Source: Anthopleura xanthogrammica
Lineage: Eukaryota; Cnidaria; Anthozoa; Actiniaria; Actiniidae
Assembly: GCA_964019055.1 (NCBI GenBank)
Contig: OZ025207.1
Coordinates: forward strand, 6,437,501 to 6,501,500
Reading direction: 5' to 3'
Length of the DNA: 64,000 nucleotides
Shown: piece by piece, positions 23,295 through 33,585 of the stretch
Layout: each line of letters opens with the position of its first letter
How positions within the stretch are numbered: position 1 is the first letter of the stretch
Position numbers and translations under genes: made by a program
The notes under the pieces: model-generated
The model's database searches: none
What the model saw: the letters and a program-made list of their open reading frames with translations, nothing else
Told to the model about the DNA's origin: nothing

Positions 23295-23366
23295 CTCCTT
23301 TACGGGGATTCGAACCCCGGTCACTTGCTCGACAGGCAAGTATACTAACCACTGTACTATCAAGGA
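23295..23366 (-). tRNA. tRNA-Asp (GTC)
   Basis: The 72-nt sequence folds as a cloverleaf. The anticodon stem is CTTGC/GCAAG with loop CTGTCGA, giving anticodon GTC. The T arm is CCGGGGTTCGAATCCCCG and the D arm contains AGTGGTTAGTA. The acceptor stem has one mismatch (position 6:67). G73 fits the aspartate discriminator. A TTTTT Pol III terminator follows within 15 nt. It is the first of three tRNA genes beyond the 5S array, all on the same strand. Confidence 0.9.
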
Positions 23367-23401
23367 TTTTGATGTTTTTTCTCTATCATAAAATATAGTA
23401 G

Positions 23402-23491
23402 TCTCACGAGTCGGGGATCGAACCAACGACCAACAGATGGCTGTTTTTTTTACACTACAGTCTGTCGCTCTACCAACTGAGCTATCATGAG
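23402..23491 (-). tRNA. tRNA-Tyr (GTA) with 16-nt intron
   Basis: The acceptor stem is CTCATGA/TCGTGAG and the D arm is TAGCTCAGTTGGTAGAGCG. The anticodon stem ACAGA/TCTGT is perfect, and the loop begins CTGTAG (anticodon GTA). A 16-nt A-rich insertion directly after position 37 is the canonical position of the eukaryotic tRNA-Tyr intron. Removing it leaves a 74-nt tRNA with discriminator A73. A TTTT terminator follows. Confidence 0.93.
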
Positions 23492-23667
23492 ATGTATACT
23501 TTTACTCTTCATTAAAACCCTATATTAGAGTTTATTGAAATAATATAGACTGACTGATTATGCATCATGAGTAAGGATACTGTTTTGAATCATATTTTTC
23601 TTTATCTTGTGGGATTAGCCTTGGAATCATACCCCTATTCACTCCCCATATTTTGAATAAAATATGA

Positions 23668-23739
23668 TGACCTTAATGGGATTCGAACCCATAACTTCTG
23701 ATCTGGATTCAGAGATGCTAACCATTACACTATAAGGTC
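23668..23739 (-). tRNA. tRNA-Trp (CCA)
   Basis: 72 nt. The acceptor GACCTTA pairs with TAAGGTC. The anticodon stem is TCTGA/TCAGA with loop ATCCAGA, giving anticodon CCA. The T arm is ATGGGTTCGAATCCCAT and the discriminator is A73. I first considered tRNA-Gln because the loop contains CTGAATCCAG, but the stem pairing fixes the frame as CCA, and the GACC...TCTGA.TCCAGATCAGAAG pattern is typical nuclear tRNA-Trp. A TTTT terminator follows. Confidence 0.92.
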
Positions 23740-24675
23740 CTTTTTGGTTCTAAACAGCTAAAATTCATAATTATGTTACTAGCCTGGATGGAAAGACAAT
23801 ATTCTGCAGGTGGTATTTGTAATTCGATTGTACAAATTAATCTTTGAGATACTGATTTATTGTTCATTGTGTGAATTCCACATTGTACATTGTTTAAGCA
23901 AGCGAGGGAGAGACGGTTTTTTACTAACTAGAAAAACAATATATTGGAATAATGATTAGGAATTCAAGCGCCAAAATAATCCATTTTCGAAATGGATCAC
24001 GTTTTGAACAAGTTTCTAAAGTTTGTTGTCCATAGTTTATGGGTTTTCGTTTTTGCTTATTTGTTTTAAAAGCATAGTTAGTAACACAGCGATGGTTTTG
24101 AGCTCTTGTTTTTTTTTTTAATAAATCAATTTCTTGTTAATCACATTTTTAACTTGTTTCATAACACATAACAAAGTATTCATCTCCATGGAACTCCTTA
24201 TTCTTCTTACAAGAATTAAAAATGAGGATCAAGGTTGACACTTCAATCTTGCTGAGGTTTTGATTCTTTTTGTTTTGTTTTCAAGATCACCGGTTCACAC
24301 CGGTTTTTGGCGGGCCGAGTAATACTCAGCTAGAGTAGGGTAGAACAGTTATGATCCAGTACATGACTTTGTTGCTATTAGTTTATACCTCCATACTTTG
24401 ATTTAAGACACGCCATATAAAGATTTCTTTCAAGATCTTTTTATTACCATAACTAAACAAACTCGATGTACAAATTCAATGATGTTGTTCTTTCAATGTC
24501 AGCATTTGTGGTTTTGAACAAAAGAAATGGTTTCTGTATAATTAAGAAAACCACTCATCCAAATGATTCAACTTTATCCAAATCTAAGAGCTTTCACCTA
24601 ATCATGAAATAGATCGAGTAATATGAATAGAAGGGAACGGAATTATGACTTTTAGCTAACAGAATTATGAGCGAA
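23740..24675. other. Intergenic stretch, nothing recognised
   Basis: AT-rich with no convincing ORF or RNA gene. One short inverted repeat (accggttcacaccggt, near 24,290) is visible, of unknown meaning. Confidence 0.5.
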
Positions 24676-24895
24676 AGGACAATTTTTATAAACATGAAAA
24701 TGTCCCTGTAATATCGAATTGTCCCGGCTTTTATCCTAAAATTGTGATAACAAGGACAATTTCTATTCAAAAATGTCCCGGTTGCCGTTTTGTCCCGGCT
24801 TTCAGTGCTCAATATATGGAGGTAAGGACAACCGCATACAAGAAACCATGAAAAATGTTCCGATTATCGAAATGTCCCGGTTTAGCTCTAAGAAA
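24676..24895. repeat. Three degenerate ~75-bp tandem repeats
   Basis: Each copy starts AAGGACAA and contains one or two TGTCCCGG blocks (starts near 24,676, 24,752 and 24,826). The ORFs across it look incidental. Confidence 0.5.
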
Positions 24896-25057
24896 TATGT
24901 TTATTTTCTGCGTAATTATGGAGTTCATCCAAGAATACGCATTCGAATATGTGATTATGTCATGAGACTCTTGAGTGGCTATAAAAATATCGAGTTATGG
25001 GACTGTAGATCGTATTACCATGGCAACTTTCTCCGCTGCTGCTTTTTGTACGGGCAA

Positions 25058-25873
25058 CTAATTTGGGAAACAATTTCCGCGCGCTGATACTACCGGGTTC
25101 GAAAGAATAATACGACATTTTTTTTTATTTATTTTATTGAGTGACTTATACTCTTCATAAGATATGTGCATGGAATGAATCATGCAATGTTCTAGTTTCT
25201 CTAAATTCCCCGTGCATCTCATGTCCAATAGGATCTGACACCAGATATAATGTTCGTTTTCATCCTTGCTACATAACAATGGCGAGACAGGAAAAGGGAA
25301 CCCATAGGATTCCATGATGTAGGTGTATAAGAGACGACCCATTCTACCATTCCCATCTCCAAAGGGATGTAATTCTAAGAACTTGTAGACGATCCACGCA
25401 GTCAGGTGAACTAAGTCTTCTAAAGCTTTCCTACTATCTACAGTTCGAAGGTAGTTTACAGCAAACCAGCGGTGGTTATACTCATCAATCAACATCTGCA
25501 TAGTTTCTTCCATATCCCAGGGATTGGGATAAAAATGGAGCTTTCCTTCAAACTCTACCACCCTATCTCTCGTACTGTACTTCCCAACCGTACATAGATT
25601 ACTACGATGACCCATGAGAATCCTATGAACTTCCAATATTACATTGTTGTCTAGCAACCCAGCATCATCGCACTGACACAGTTCGTGAAGATACTGATAG
25701 GCCTTCACGAACCCCAGGGCGTCTCGATACTCTAAAGTTTCACAGTCTCTAGATTTGCCTTGAAGTATTTGCTCAACCGCCAACGCATCGACCGTTCCCA
25801 AATGTTCTTGACTTATCGAACGACACACGTAACGCTTGAACAGTTCCTGATGTAGTTGTGGTTTGGTACGAGT
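25058..25873 (-). CDS. Fic/DOC-domain protein, 5' end unresolved
   Basis: The reading frame carries the diagnostic Fic motif HPFGDGNGRMGR at 25,334-25,369 (consensus HPFx(D/E)GNGRxxR). Before it are the helices usual for the Fic fold (LLDNNVILEVHRILMG, then a VHLTAWIVYKFLEL helix). Fic proteins usually transfer AMP or another phosphate-containing group from a nucleotide to hydroxyl side chains of target proteins. The motif's His, Asp, Asn and Arg residues are all present, so activity is plausible. I see no clear (S/T)xxxE(G/N) inhibitory motif. The frame is open from 25,873 but contains no ATG until well inside the fold, and the annotated-style start at 25,828 would be GTG. So either a first exon lies upstream (to the right) or the 5' end is broken. 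No transmembrane segment is seen. Confidence 0.72.
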   Translation of the reverse strand, partial: TRTKPQLHQELFKRYVCRSISQEHLGTVDALAVEQILQGKSRDCETLEYRDALGFVKAYQYLHELCQCDDAGLLDNNVILEVHRILMGHRSNLCTVGKYSTRDRVVEFEGKLHFYPNPWDMEETMQMLIDEYNHRWFAVNYLRTVDSRKALEDLVHLTAWIVYKFLELHPFGDGNGRMGRLLYTYIMESYGFPFPVSPLLCSKDENEHYIWCQILLDMRCTGNLEKLEHCMIHSMHISYEEYKSLNKINKKKCRIILSNPVVSARGNCFPN

Positions 25874-25924
25874 TCACTGTCTCCAAAAGAGATGCAATTC
25901 ATCCATCTTAAGACTTGGTATATC

Positions 25925-26377
25925 TCATTCAATTTGTTCGGAGAAGTGGTCTCCAATATTCTTATTAAAAGTGGTTTTAGACTTTCTTTTCTTAAATATG
26001 TTTTGGGTTACAAGTTGAGCTTTGATTCGTTTTCTTTTGATATCTATAAATTTCGGTCTTTTCTTGCTCTTGTTCTTTTTCTCAATGCTAAGTGTGGTGC
26101 AGTGGCAACAGGTGCAGCAATAAGAGAAGATATCTACCCCCTGCGGTTTAAGCCCCTTTTTAAAAGGCAGATGGTATTTCAACTTTTGACTCGGTTTCTG
26201 GTTTTTCTTTTTCTTTAAAGTCAGTTTACGAACATTCTCATTTACCACAATTTTTTCTCGTCTATTGAATGTTACACAAGGTGTGAGATGTTGTTCCTTT
26301 AAAAGAGTCATGATATAATCAAATCCACTTTGAACATACACACTTTTATACGTTACATGATCACAAAAATTTGGCAT
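25925..26377 (-). CDS. Hypothetical lysine-rich ORF, possible upstream exon
   Basis: 150 codons from ATG, not recognised. The first 45 residues look globular. Then come long basic runs (LKKKKNQKPSQK, KKNKSKKRPK, IKRKRIKAQ) around a cysteine cluster (YCCTCCHC). It ends about 50 bp before the open Fic frame on the same strand and might be a 5' exon of that gene. I could not find a donor/acceptor pair that joins the frames cleanly. A plus-strand ORF overlaps it and looks like its shadow. Coding status is uncertain. Confidence 0.3.
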   Translation of the reverse strand: MPNFCDHVTYKSVYVQSGFDYIMTLLKEQHLTPCVTFNRREKIVVNENVRKLTLKKKKNQKPSQKLKYHLPFKKGLKPQGVDIFSYCCTCCHCTTLSIEKKNKSKKRPKFIDIKRKRIKAQLVTQNIFKKRKSKTTFNKNIGDHFSEQIE

Positions 26378-26522
26378 ATGAATTGTTTACAAAAAGAGAG
26401 AAAATGTTTGACTTAAGAAAAAAAAACCATTTTATTTACGATAAAGAATATACGAATAGAAACGAGAAAGGAAAGAAGAAAAAAAAAAGAGAAAAATTTG
26501 GCATATGAATTTTTTACAAAAA
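26366..26522. repeat. Pair of ~33-bp direct repeats
   Basis: AAAATTTGGCATATGAATT(G/T)TTTACAAAAAG occurs near 26,366 and again near 26,490, 124 bp apart. Confidence 0.7.
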
Positions 26523-27440
26523 GTAAAAGTAAAAGTATTTTATGATTACGAATAATTACTTATTTTTCTTGCAGTATAAAAAATGTTATCTAATTAATCT
26601 TGATCATGGTGGGAGGGCTACTTGGGCCATTTTGTAATCTTTCCTAGTTACAAAACTAAAGAATCAGGGCCAGTAGGGCCACTTTTAGTACAACTAAGAA
26701 CGAACAGAAACAGGGCCACTAGGGCCACTTTTTTGATATTTGAAATATTTCTTCTAGCCATGAAACGAATACCCCCCTCCTCACTCTGTCCCAACCCAGA
26801 AAGAAGACAGAGTTTGTACAAACCATTTTAATGTACTTGAGTAAGTAATATTTACATATGAATGTATACTATTTCTCTGAATTTATTTACACTATTCCAA
26901 TCTCATGATGTCCGTGTGTTAAGGTGGTAATCCCATCTTCCAAAATGTACCGTTTATCATCGTAGGTTGAAAGACTGGTTTTATTCAGTGTAACTGTGTA
27001 TAACTGATGGTTCTCACTACGTATTTGGTTCATCCGTGCCATCTATGGTTGTAATTTGTAAACAATGTATACCGCCTTGTAATTTGTAAACAATGTATAC
27101 CGCCGATTCCGGATGTTCATTCCGTAGAGCGTAAAGGAAAGAAACAAAAACTAGTGCTAGCAGAAGACGGTACTGTGTATAAAGTTAAAAGATCCAAGTT
27201 GGAAAAAACTGTACAAGCAGGACAATTTATTTAAAAACATACGCTCGTGTAAATCATTTAATAAACTGTCAATATGCATACTGCAATTCGTTTCTACCTA
27301 TAAGATAAATAAACTATACAAAGAACTATTATGATCTAGTCGTATCTCTTTGTTTACCCGTTAACTAACAAGCGGAACAGTAATTTTGACTTCTTAATAG
27401 ATTTCTCGCTTCACTGCACTTTGCTTCGGTTTCATCAGCA
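26523..27440. other. Intergenic stretch, little recognised
   Basis: AT-rich. It holds a ~28-bp direct repeat (ttgtaatttgtaaacaatgtataccgcc, twice, near 27,050-27,105) and an ATG-less ~40-codon frame ending at 27,234 that reads protein-like. Nothing firmer can be called. Confidence 0.4.
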
Positions 27441-30115
27441 AAAACGTCATAGTTAGAGCCAAAATAACCTTTTTTCAGCAAAAATAGCTTTTTTCTCACC
27501 AAAACTGTCTTTTTGTCAGTGAAAACGTAGTGTTATAAGGGAAAAAAAATTCTCAGCAAAATCAAGATTTTCTCAGGAAAAAACACGTTTTTTCCCCAAA
27601 AACTCATTTTCTCACCAAAAAGCTCATTTTTTCAGCCAAAGCGTCGTGTTTTCAGCAAATACGTTATTTTCATCAGCAAATATGTGGCGTTCTGGGCAAA
27701 AAAGTCATCCCAGCAGCAAAAACGTCATAGTTACAACTAAAATGACCTTTTCTGAGCAAAAAAGCTTTTTTCTCCGCAAAATAGTCTTTTTCTTACCCAT
27801 ACTTTGCTTTTAGCAGTGAAAACGTCCTTTTAGGCGTGAAAAAGTGGTGTTATAAGTGAAAAAAATTTCTTATAAAAATCAAGATTTTCTCAGCAAAAAA
27901 ACACGTTTTTTAACAAAAAAATTTCGTTTTCTTACCAAAAAGCTTATTTTTGCAGCCAAAGCGTCGTGTTTTCAGGAAATGCGTGGTTTTCATCAGCAAT
28001 AATGTGGCGTTCTGGGCAAAAAAGTCATCCCATCAGCAAAAACGTCATAGTTAGAGCTAAAATGACCTTTTCTCAGCAAAAGAGCTTTTTTCTCACCAAA
28101 ACTGTCTTTTTGTTACCCAAAATGTCCTTTTAACAGTGAAAACGTGGTGTTATCAGCGAAAAAAAATTCTCCTAAAAATCAAGATTTTCTCAGCAAAAAA
28201 CACCTTTTTTAACCAAAAAATCTCATTTTCTCACCAAAAAGCTTATTTTTTCAGCCAAAGCGTCGTGTTTACAGGAAATACGTGGTTTTCATCAGCAATA
28301 ATGTGGCGTTCTGGGAAAAAAAGTCATCCCATCAGGAAAAAACGTCATAGTTAGAGCTAAACTGACCTTTTTTCAACAAAAAAGCTTTTTTCTCCGCCAA
28401 ATAGTCTTTTTCTCACCCATACTGTGCTTTTAGCAGTGAAAACATCCTTCTAGGGGTGAAAACGTGGTGTAATAAGCGAAAAAAAAATTCTCAGCAAAAT
28501 CAAGATTTTCTCATCAAAAAACCCGTTTTTTCACCAAAAATCACATTTTCTCACCAAAAACCTCATTTTTTCTGCCAAAACGTCGTGTTTTCAGCAAATA
28601 CGTTCTTTTCATCATGAATAATGTGGCTTTCTGGGCAAAAAAGTCCTCCCATCAGCAAAAACGTCATAGTTAGAGCTAAAATGACCTTTTCTGAGCAAAA
28701 AAGCTTTTTTCTCCGCCAAAGAGTCTTTTCCTCACCCATACTGTGCTTTTAGCAGTGAAAACGTCCTTTTAGGCGTGAAAACGTGGTGTTATAAGCGAAA
28801 AGAATTTCTCAGCAAAATCAAGATTTTCTTAGCAAAAAACACGTTTTTTCACTAAAGATCTCATTTTCTCACCAAAAACCTCAATTTTTTCTGCCAAAAC
28901 GTCGTGTTTTCAGCAAATACGTTGTTTTCATCAGCAATAATGTGGCGTTCTGGGCAAAAAAGTCATCCCATCTGCAAAAAACGTGATAGTTAGAGCTAAA
29001 ATGACCTTTTCTGAGCAAAAAAAGCTTTTTTTCTCCGCAAAATAGTCTTTTCCTCACCTATACTGTGCTTTTAGCAGTGAAAACGTCCTTTTAGGCGTGA
29101 AAACGTGGTGTTATAAGTGAAAAGAATTTCTCAGCAAAATCAAGATTTTCTTAGCAAAAAACACGTTTTTTCACTAACAAATTTCATTTTCTTACCAAAA
29201 AGCTTATTTTTGCAGCCAAAGCGTCGTGTTTTCAGGAAATGCGTGGTTTTCATCAGCAATAATGTGGCGTTCTGGGCAAAAAAGTCATCCCATCAGCAAA
29301 AACGTCATAGTTAGAGCTAAAATGACCTTTTCTCAGCAAAAGAGCTTTTTTCTCACCAAAACTGTCTTTTTGTCACCCAAAATGTCCTTTTAACAGTGAA
29401 AACGTGGTGTTATCAGCGAAAAAAAATTCTCCTAAAAATCAAGATTTTCTCAGCAAAAAACACCTTTTTTAACCAAAAAATCTCATTTTCTCACCAAAAA
29501 GCTTATTTTTTCAGCCAAAGCGTCGTGTTTACAGGAAATACGTGGTTTTCATCAGCAATAATGTGGCGTTCTGGGAAAAAAAGTCATCCCATCAGGAAAA
29601 AACGTAATAGTTAGAGCTAAAATGACCTTTTCTGAGCAAAAAAGCTTTTTTCTCCGCAAAATAGTCTTTTTCTCACGCACACTGTGGTTTTAGCAGTGAA
29701 AACGTTCTTTTAGGAGAAAAAACATGGTGTTATCGGAAAACAAAATTCGCAGCAAAATCAAGATTTTCTCAGAAAAAAACACGTTTTTTCACCAAAAATC
29801 TCATTTTTTTACGAAAAACCTCATTTTTTCAGGCAAAACGTCGTGTTTTCAGCAAATACGTTGTTTTCATCAGCAACAATGTGGCGTTCTGGGCAAAAAA
29901 GTCATCTCATCAGCAAAAACGTCATAGTTAGTGCTAAAATGACCTTTTCTCAGCAAAAAAGCTTTTTTCTCACCAAAACAGTCTTTTTGTCTCCCAAAAT
30001 GTGCTTTCCTCGCCGAAAATGTGGTTTTAGCTGTGAAAACGTCGTGTTATCAGGAAAAAAAAATTCTCAGGAAGAAAACTTTTTTTTCTCAAGAAAAAAA
30101 AACCTTTTTTGATCA
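27441..30115 (+). repeat. Satellite array A (~300-320-bp units)
   Basis: About 8.4 units are marked by recurring GGCAAAAAAGTCATCCCATCAGCAAA at near 27,701, 28,021, 28,320, 28,640, 28,959, 29,281, 29,580 and 29,898. Each unit is itself made of about ten ~30-bp submonomers of the type TTTTCTCACCAAAAA / AAAACGTCGTGTTTTCAGC. A 1,260-bp higher-order repeat is visible (28,136 region matches 29,396 region). This is the same family as array B but in reverse orientation and more diverged. ORFs in it are repeat artefacts. Confidence 0.9.
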
Positions 30116-30370
30116 AAAAGACAGCATTATGTAACAAGCATAATGACATTTTGACATCGCGATATCTTAATTTCTTACATAAGCACGGGCCGGTTTCCCT
30201 GGGACCTAGGTAACCACGTGGGTAGTACACTTCACTTAATCGGTTGCAGAAACTAATTCGTCCTCCTTCAGCTTTGCACACCAGTGGGAACATACCTGAT
30301 CTTCATAAAATTTTAAGGCAAGTCAACCCTCTTATATTTTGCTTTCATTCTGGTTGGCTTTATACTTGTT

Positions 30371-30955
30371 ATGGACCAGCCCTGCGTTCTTATTCTGGGA
30401 CATTTCTTTATTCGCCGTCTTCGCGAATTTATTGCAAGGAATGCTTCTGAAAATGACCTTCAGTTTAATATCTGCGACACCGTTAACATACGTTGGCACG
30501 GAGTGGGGGGTCGTACGGTCTCCAAGCTTAAAGAATTTGATTTGTCTGTGGTGTCACAGTTTCGACCAGACATAATTTTTCTACAAATTGGGACTAACGA
30601 TCTCACACTATGAGGCATGTCACCAGTTAAATTGGGGTCGGAGATAGAAGACTTTGTTCGTCTCCTACACGATGAACACGGGGTGTGGTTTATATGTGTC
30701 GGCCAAACCATCAGAAGGGAACCTAGAGGGAATTTTAATGCTAATGTCTCGATTCTCGCTCAGTACCTTAAAGCTGTACTTGAGCCGCTCCCGTATGCCG
30801 TTTATTGGACCCACAAAGGTTTTTGACGCCCATGTCGCCCGTATCTGTCCTATGATGGTGTGCATCTTAATAGGGAGGGGCAGCACAAATTGTATAAAAG
30901 CATCCGAGGGGCAGTTTTACATTGCTTGTTTCGTGTTAAACGTGCTATTAGATGA
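30371..30955 (+). pseudogene. Decayed SGNH-hydrolase-like ORF of a retroelement
   Basis: One frame from ATG 30,371 to TGA 30,953 is broken by in-frame TGA at 30,611 and 30,824. It reads ILGHFFIRRLREF early, GGRTVSKLKEFDL and QFRPDIIFLQIGTNDLT in the middle, and YLSYDGVHLNREGQHKLY near the end. This is the SGNH/GDSL block order (GHS, GGR, GTND, DGVHLN) found in ORFs of several animal retroelements. The block I serine is Phe here (GHFF), so catalysis is lost as well as the frame. It lies between the two inverted satellite arrays, upstream of a short gag-like ORF on the same strand. The parent element class (DIRS-like is my guess) is not proven. Confidence 0.7.
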
Positions 30956-31417
30956 TTGTTAACCCGTCCTTGGTATTTGTTTGCGTTCAGTCGGCCCTCT
31001 GAGTCATTGTTTTACTGACTATGCATATATTTGTTGCCTTCGGGCTGTTAAATACTGTCTTTCTTTACGATGCTTGGAATTCCAACTTGACAGGTTTTTC
31101 TTGACATAGTCTTTGATTTCCTGTGGCGTTATCAGTTGCCAATGAGTGTACAACCCTTATCGGCCGCTACGTGTGGTGCGCCCTATCACTAGGCGCTGAA
31201 CGCCTTTATTAATATACATTTTATAGACTCTGTTTATGTTGGCCACTCTACTGTCGCATTTTTTTTCGATCTTACACCAAGTTACGGGCTTTTTCGTTTG
31301 ATAAATAATTTCATCTTCTCGCAGCAAGCTCTCTGCCCCACAAGTATCTTAATTTTAATCTCTTATACGTAATGATAAGTTCAATTTAACTATCAAAGCT
31401 CTGTTAGGAAGTTTAGC
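30956..31417 (+). other. Non-coding part of retroelement-like fragment
   Basis: No ORF or terminal repeat is recognised. It links the SGNH remnant to the following ORF and is probably the same element. Confidence 0.4.
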
Positions 31418-31684
31418 ATGCCACCCAGAGCGAAACGAAACAGAAAAACCGAGTCCGATATGACTGAAGTCCCACCAGGGCAAGCCATAGCTGGGCTAGA
31501 CGCGGAAAAATTGGCGGCGACCATCGTGGAAGCTGTCCGCAGTGCCATATCTTCCAGCGTTAGCGAAACTAGAAGGACGACAGAAGACGCTGTCGTGGTG
31601 GACGATATCGTACAAGGCGATGTGGACAACTGGTGCAGGTACCAAAGGCGGTGCACTCATGGAACCTTGTTCCCCGGTGTTTAG
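31418..31684 (+). pseudogene. Truncated gag-like ORF1 fragment
   Basis: 88 codons from ATG: a basic start (MPPRAKRNRKTES), then an alanine-rich helix (AEKLAATIVEAVRSAISSSV) and an acidic VQGDVDNW segment. The layout resembles the first ORF of tyrosine-recombinase retroelements, which is weak recall. The frame ends about 12 bp before satellite array B begins, so the element looks cut off by the array. Confidence 0.4.
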
Positions 31685-31696
31685 CAGTATTACTGT

Positions 31697-33585
31697 TCCC
31701 TAACAATGAGGTTTTTTGCTGATGGGATGACTTTTTTGCCAAAAACACGACATTATTGCTGATGAAAAAAACGCATTGGCTGATAAAATGAAGTTTTTGG
31801 TGAGAAAATGAGATTTTTGGTGAAAAAAGGTGTTTTTGGCTGAACATTATTTTTTGGCTGAGAATTTTCTTTTGCCGATAACACGACGTTTTCACTGCTA
31901 AAAGCACATTTTGGGCGCGAACAGCACATTTTTGGTGAGAAAAAGAGTGTTTCGCTGAGAAAAAAGCATTTTTGCTGAAAAAAGGTCATTTTAACCCTAA
32001 CAATGAGGTTTTTTGCTGATGGGATGACTTTTTTGCCAAAAACACGACATTATTGCTGATGAAAAAAACGTATTGGCTGAAAACACGACGTTTTGGCTGA
32101 TAAAATGAAGTTTTTGGTGAGAAAATGAGATTTTTGGTGAAAAAAGGTGTTTTTGGCTGAACATTTTTTTTTGGCTGAGAATTTTCTTTTGCCGATAACA
32201 CGACGTTTTCACTACTAAAAGCACATTTTGGGCGCGAACAGCACATTTTTGGTGAGAAAAAGAGTGTTTTGCTGAGAAAAAAGCATTTTTGCTGAAAAAA
32301 GGTCATTTTAACCCTAACAATGAGGTTTTTTGCTGATGGCATGACTTTTTTGCCAAAAACACGACATTATTGCTGATGAAAAAAACGTATTGGCTGAAAA
32401 CACGACGTTTTGGCTGATAAAATGAAGTTTTTGGTGAGAAAATGAGATTTTTGGTGAAAAAAGGTGTTTTTGGCTGAACATTTTTTTTTGGCTGAGAATT
32501 TTCTTTTGCCGATAACACGACGTTTTCACTGCTAAAAGCACATTTTGGGCGCGAACAGCACATTTTTGGTGAGAAAAAGAGTGTTTTGCTGAGAAAAAAG
32601 CATTTTTGCTGAAAAAAGGTCATTTTAACCCTAACAATGAGGTTTTTTGCTGATGGGATGACTCTTTTGCCAAAAACACGACATTATTGCTGATGAAAAA
32701 AACGTATTGGCTGAAAACCCGACGTTTTGGCTGATAAAATGAAGTTTTTGGTGAGAAAATGAGATTTTTGGTGAAAAAAGGTGTTTTTGGCTGAACATTT
32801 TTTTTTGGCTGAGAATTTTCTTTTGCCGATAACACGACGTTTTCACTGCTAAAAGCACATTTTGGGCGCGAACAGCACATTTTTGGTGAGAAAAAGAGTG
32901 TTTTGCTGAGAAAAAAGCATTTTTTGCTGAAAAAAGTCATTTTAACCCTAACAATGAGGTTTTTTGCTGATGGGATGACTTTTTTGCCAAAAACACGACA
33001 TTATTGCTGATGAAAAAAACGTATTGGCTGAAAACACGACGTTTTGGCTGATAAAATGAAGTTTTTGGTGAGAAAATGAGATTTTTGGTGAAAAAAGGTG
33101 TTTTTGGCTGAACATTTTTTTTTGGCTGAGAATTTTCTTTTGCCGATAACACGACGTTTTCACTGCTAAAAGCACATTTTGGGCGCGAACAGCACATTTT
33201 TGGTGAGAAAAAGAGTGTTTTGCTGAGAAAAAAGCATTTTTGCTGAAAAAAGGTCATTTTAACCCTAACAATGAGGTTTTTTGCTGATGGCATGACTTTT
33301 TTGCCAAAAACACGACATTATTGCTGATGAAAAAAACGTATTGGCTGAAAACACGACGTTTTGGCTGATAAAATGAAGTTTTTGGTGAGAAAATGAGATT
33401 TTTGGTGAAAAAAGGTGTTTTTGGCTGAACATTTTTTTTTGGCTGAGAATTTTCTTTTGCCGATAACACGACGTTTTCACTGCTAAAAGCACATTTTGGG
33501 CGCGAACAGCACATTTTTGGTGAGAAAAAGAGTGTTTTGCTGAGAAAAAAGCATTTTTGCTGAAAAAAGGTCATTTTAACCCTAA
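31697..33585 (-). repeat. Satellite array B, left part (317-bp monomer)
   Basis: About six units, each beginning CCCTAACAATGAGG (near 31,699, 31,995, 32,312, 32,629, 32,946 and 33,263). They are the reverse complement of the array A family. The unit starting at 33,580 is interrupted by the Polinton. Confidence 0.93.
33580..33585. repeat. Polinton target-site duplication, left
   Basis: CCCTAA, identical to 52,443-52,448. The intact satellite monomer has one CCCTAA at this point. Confidence 0.88.

Noticed and set aside
23668..23739. tRNA-Gln (CTG) reading of the third tRNA
   Set aside because: The paired stem TCTGA/TCAGA places CCA in the anticodon, giving tRNA-Trp.
24594..25087. 72-codon minus and 104-codon plus ORFs
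   Set aside because: They lie in a degenerate 75-bp repeat and flanking AT-rich DNA, with no recognisable domain.
25856..26218. 120-codon plus-strand ORF
   Set aside because: Fully antisense to the lysine-rich ORF. Its Phe/Leu richness mirrors the AAA/AAG codons of the other strand.
30027..30711. ORFs at 30,027-30,293 (-) and 30,460-30,711 (-)
   Set aside because: The first crosses the satellite edge. The second is antisense to the SGNH-type remnant.
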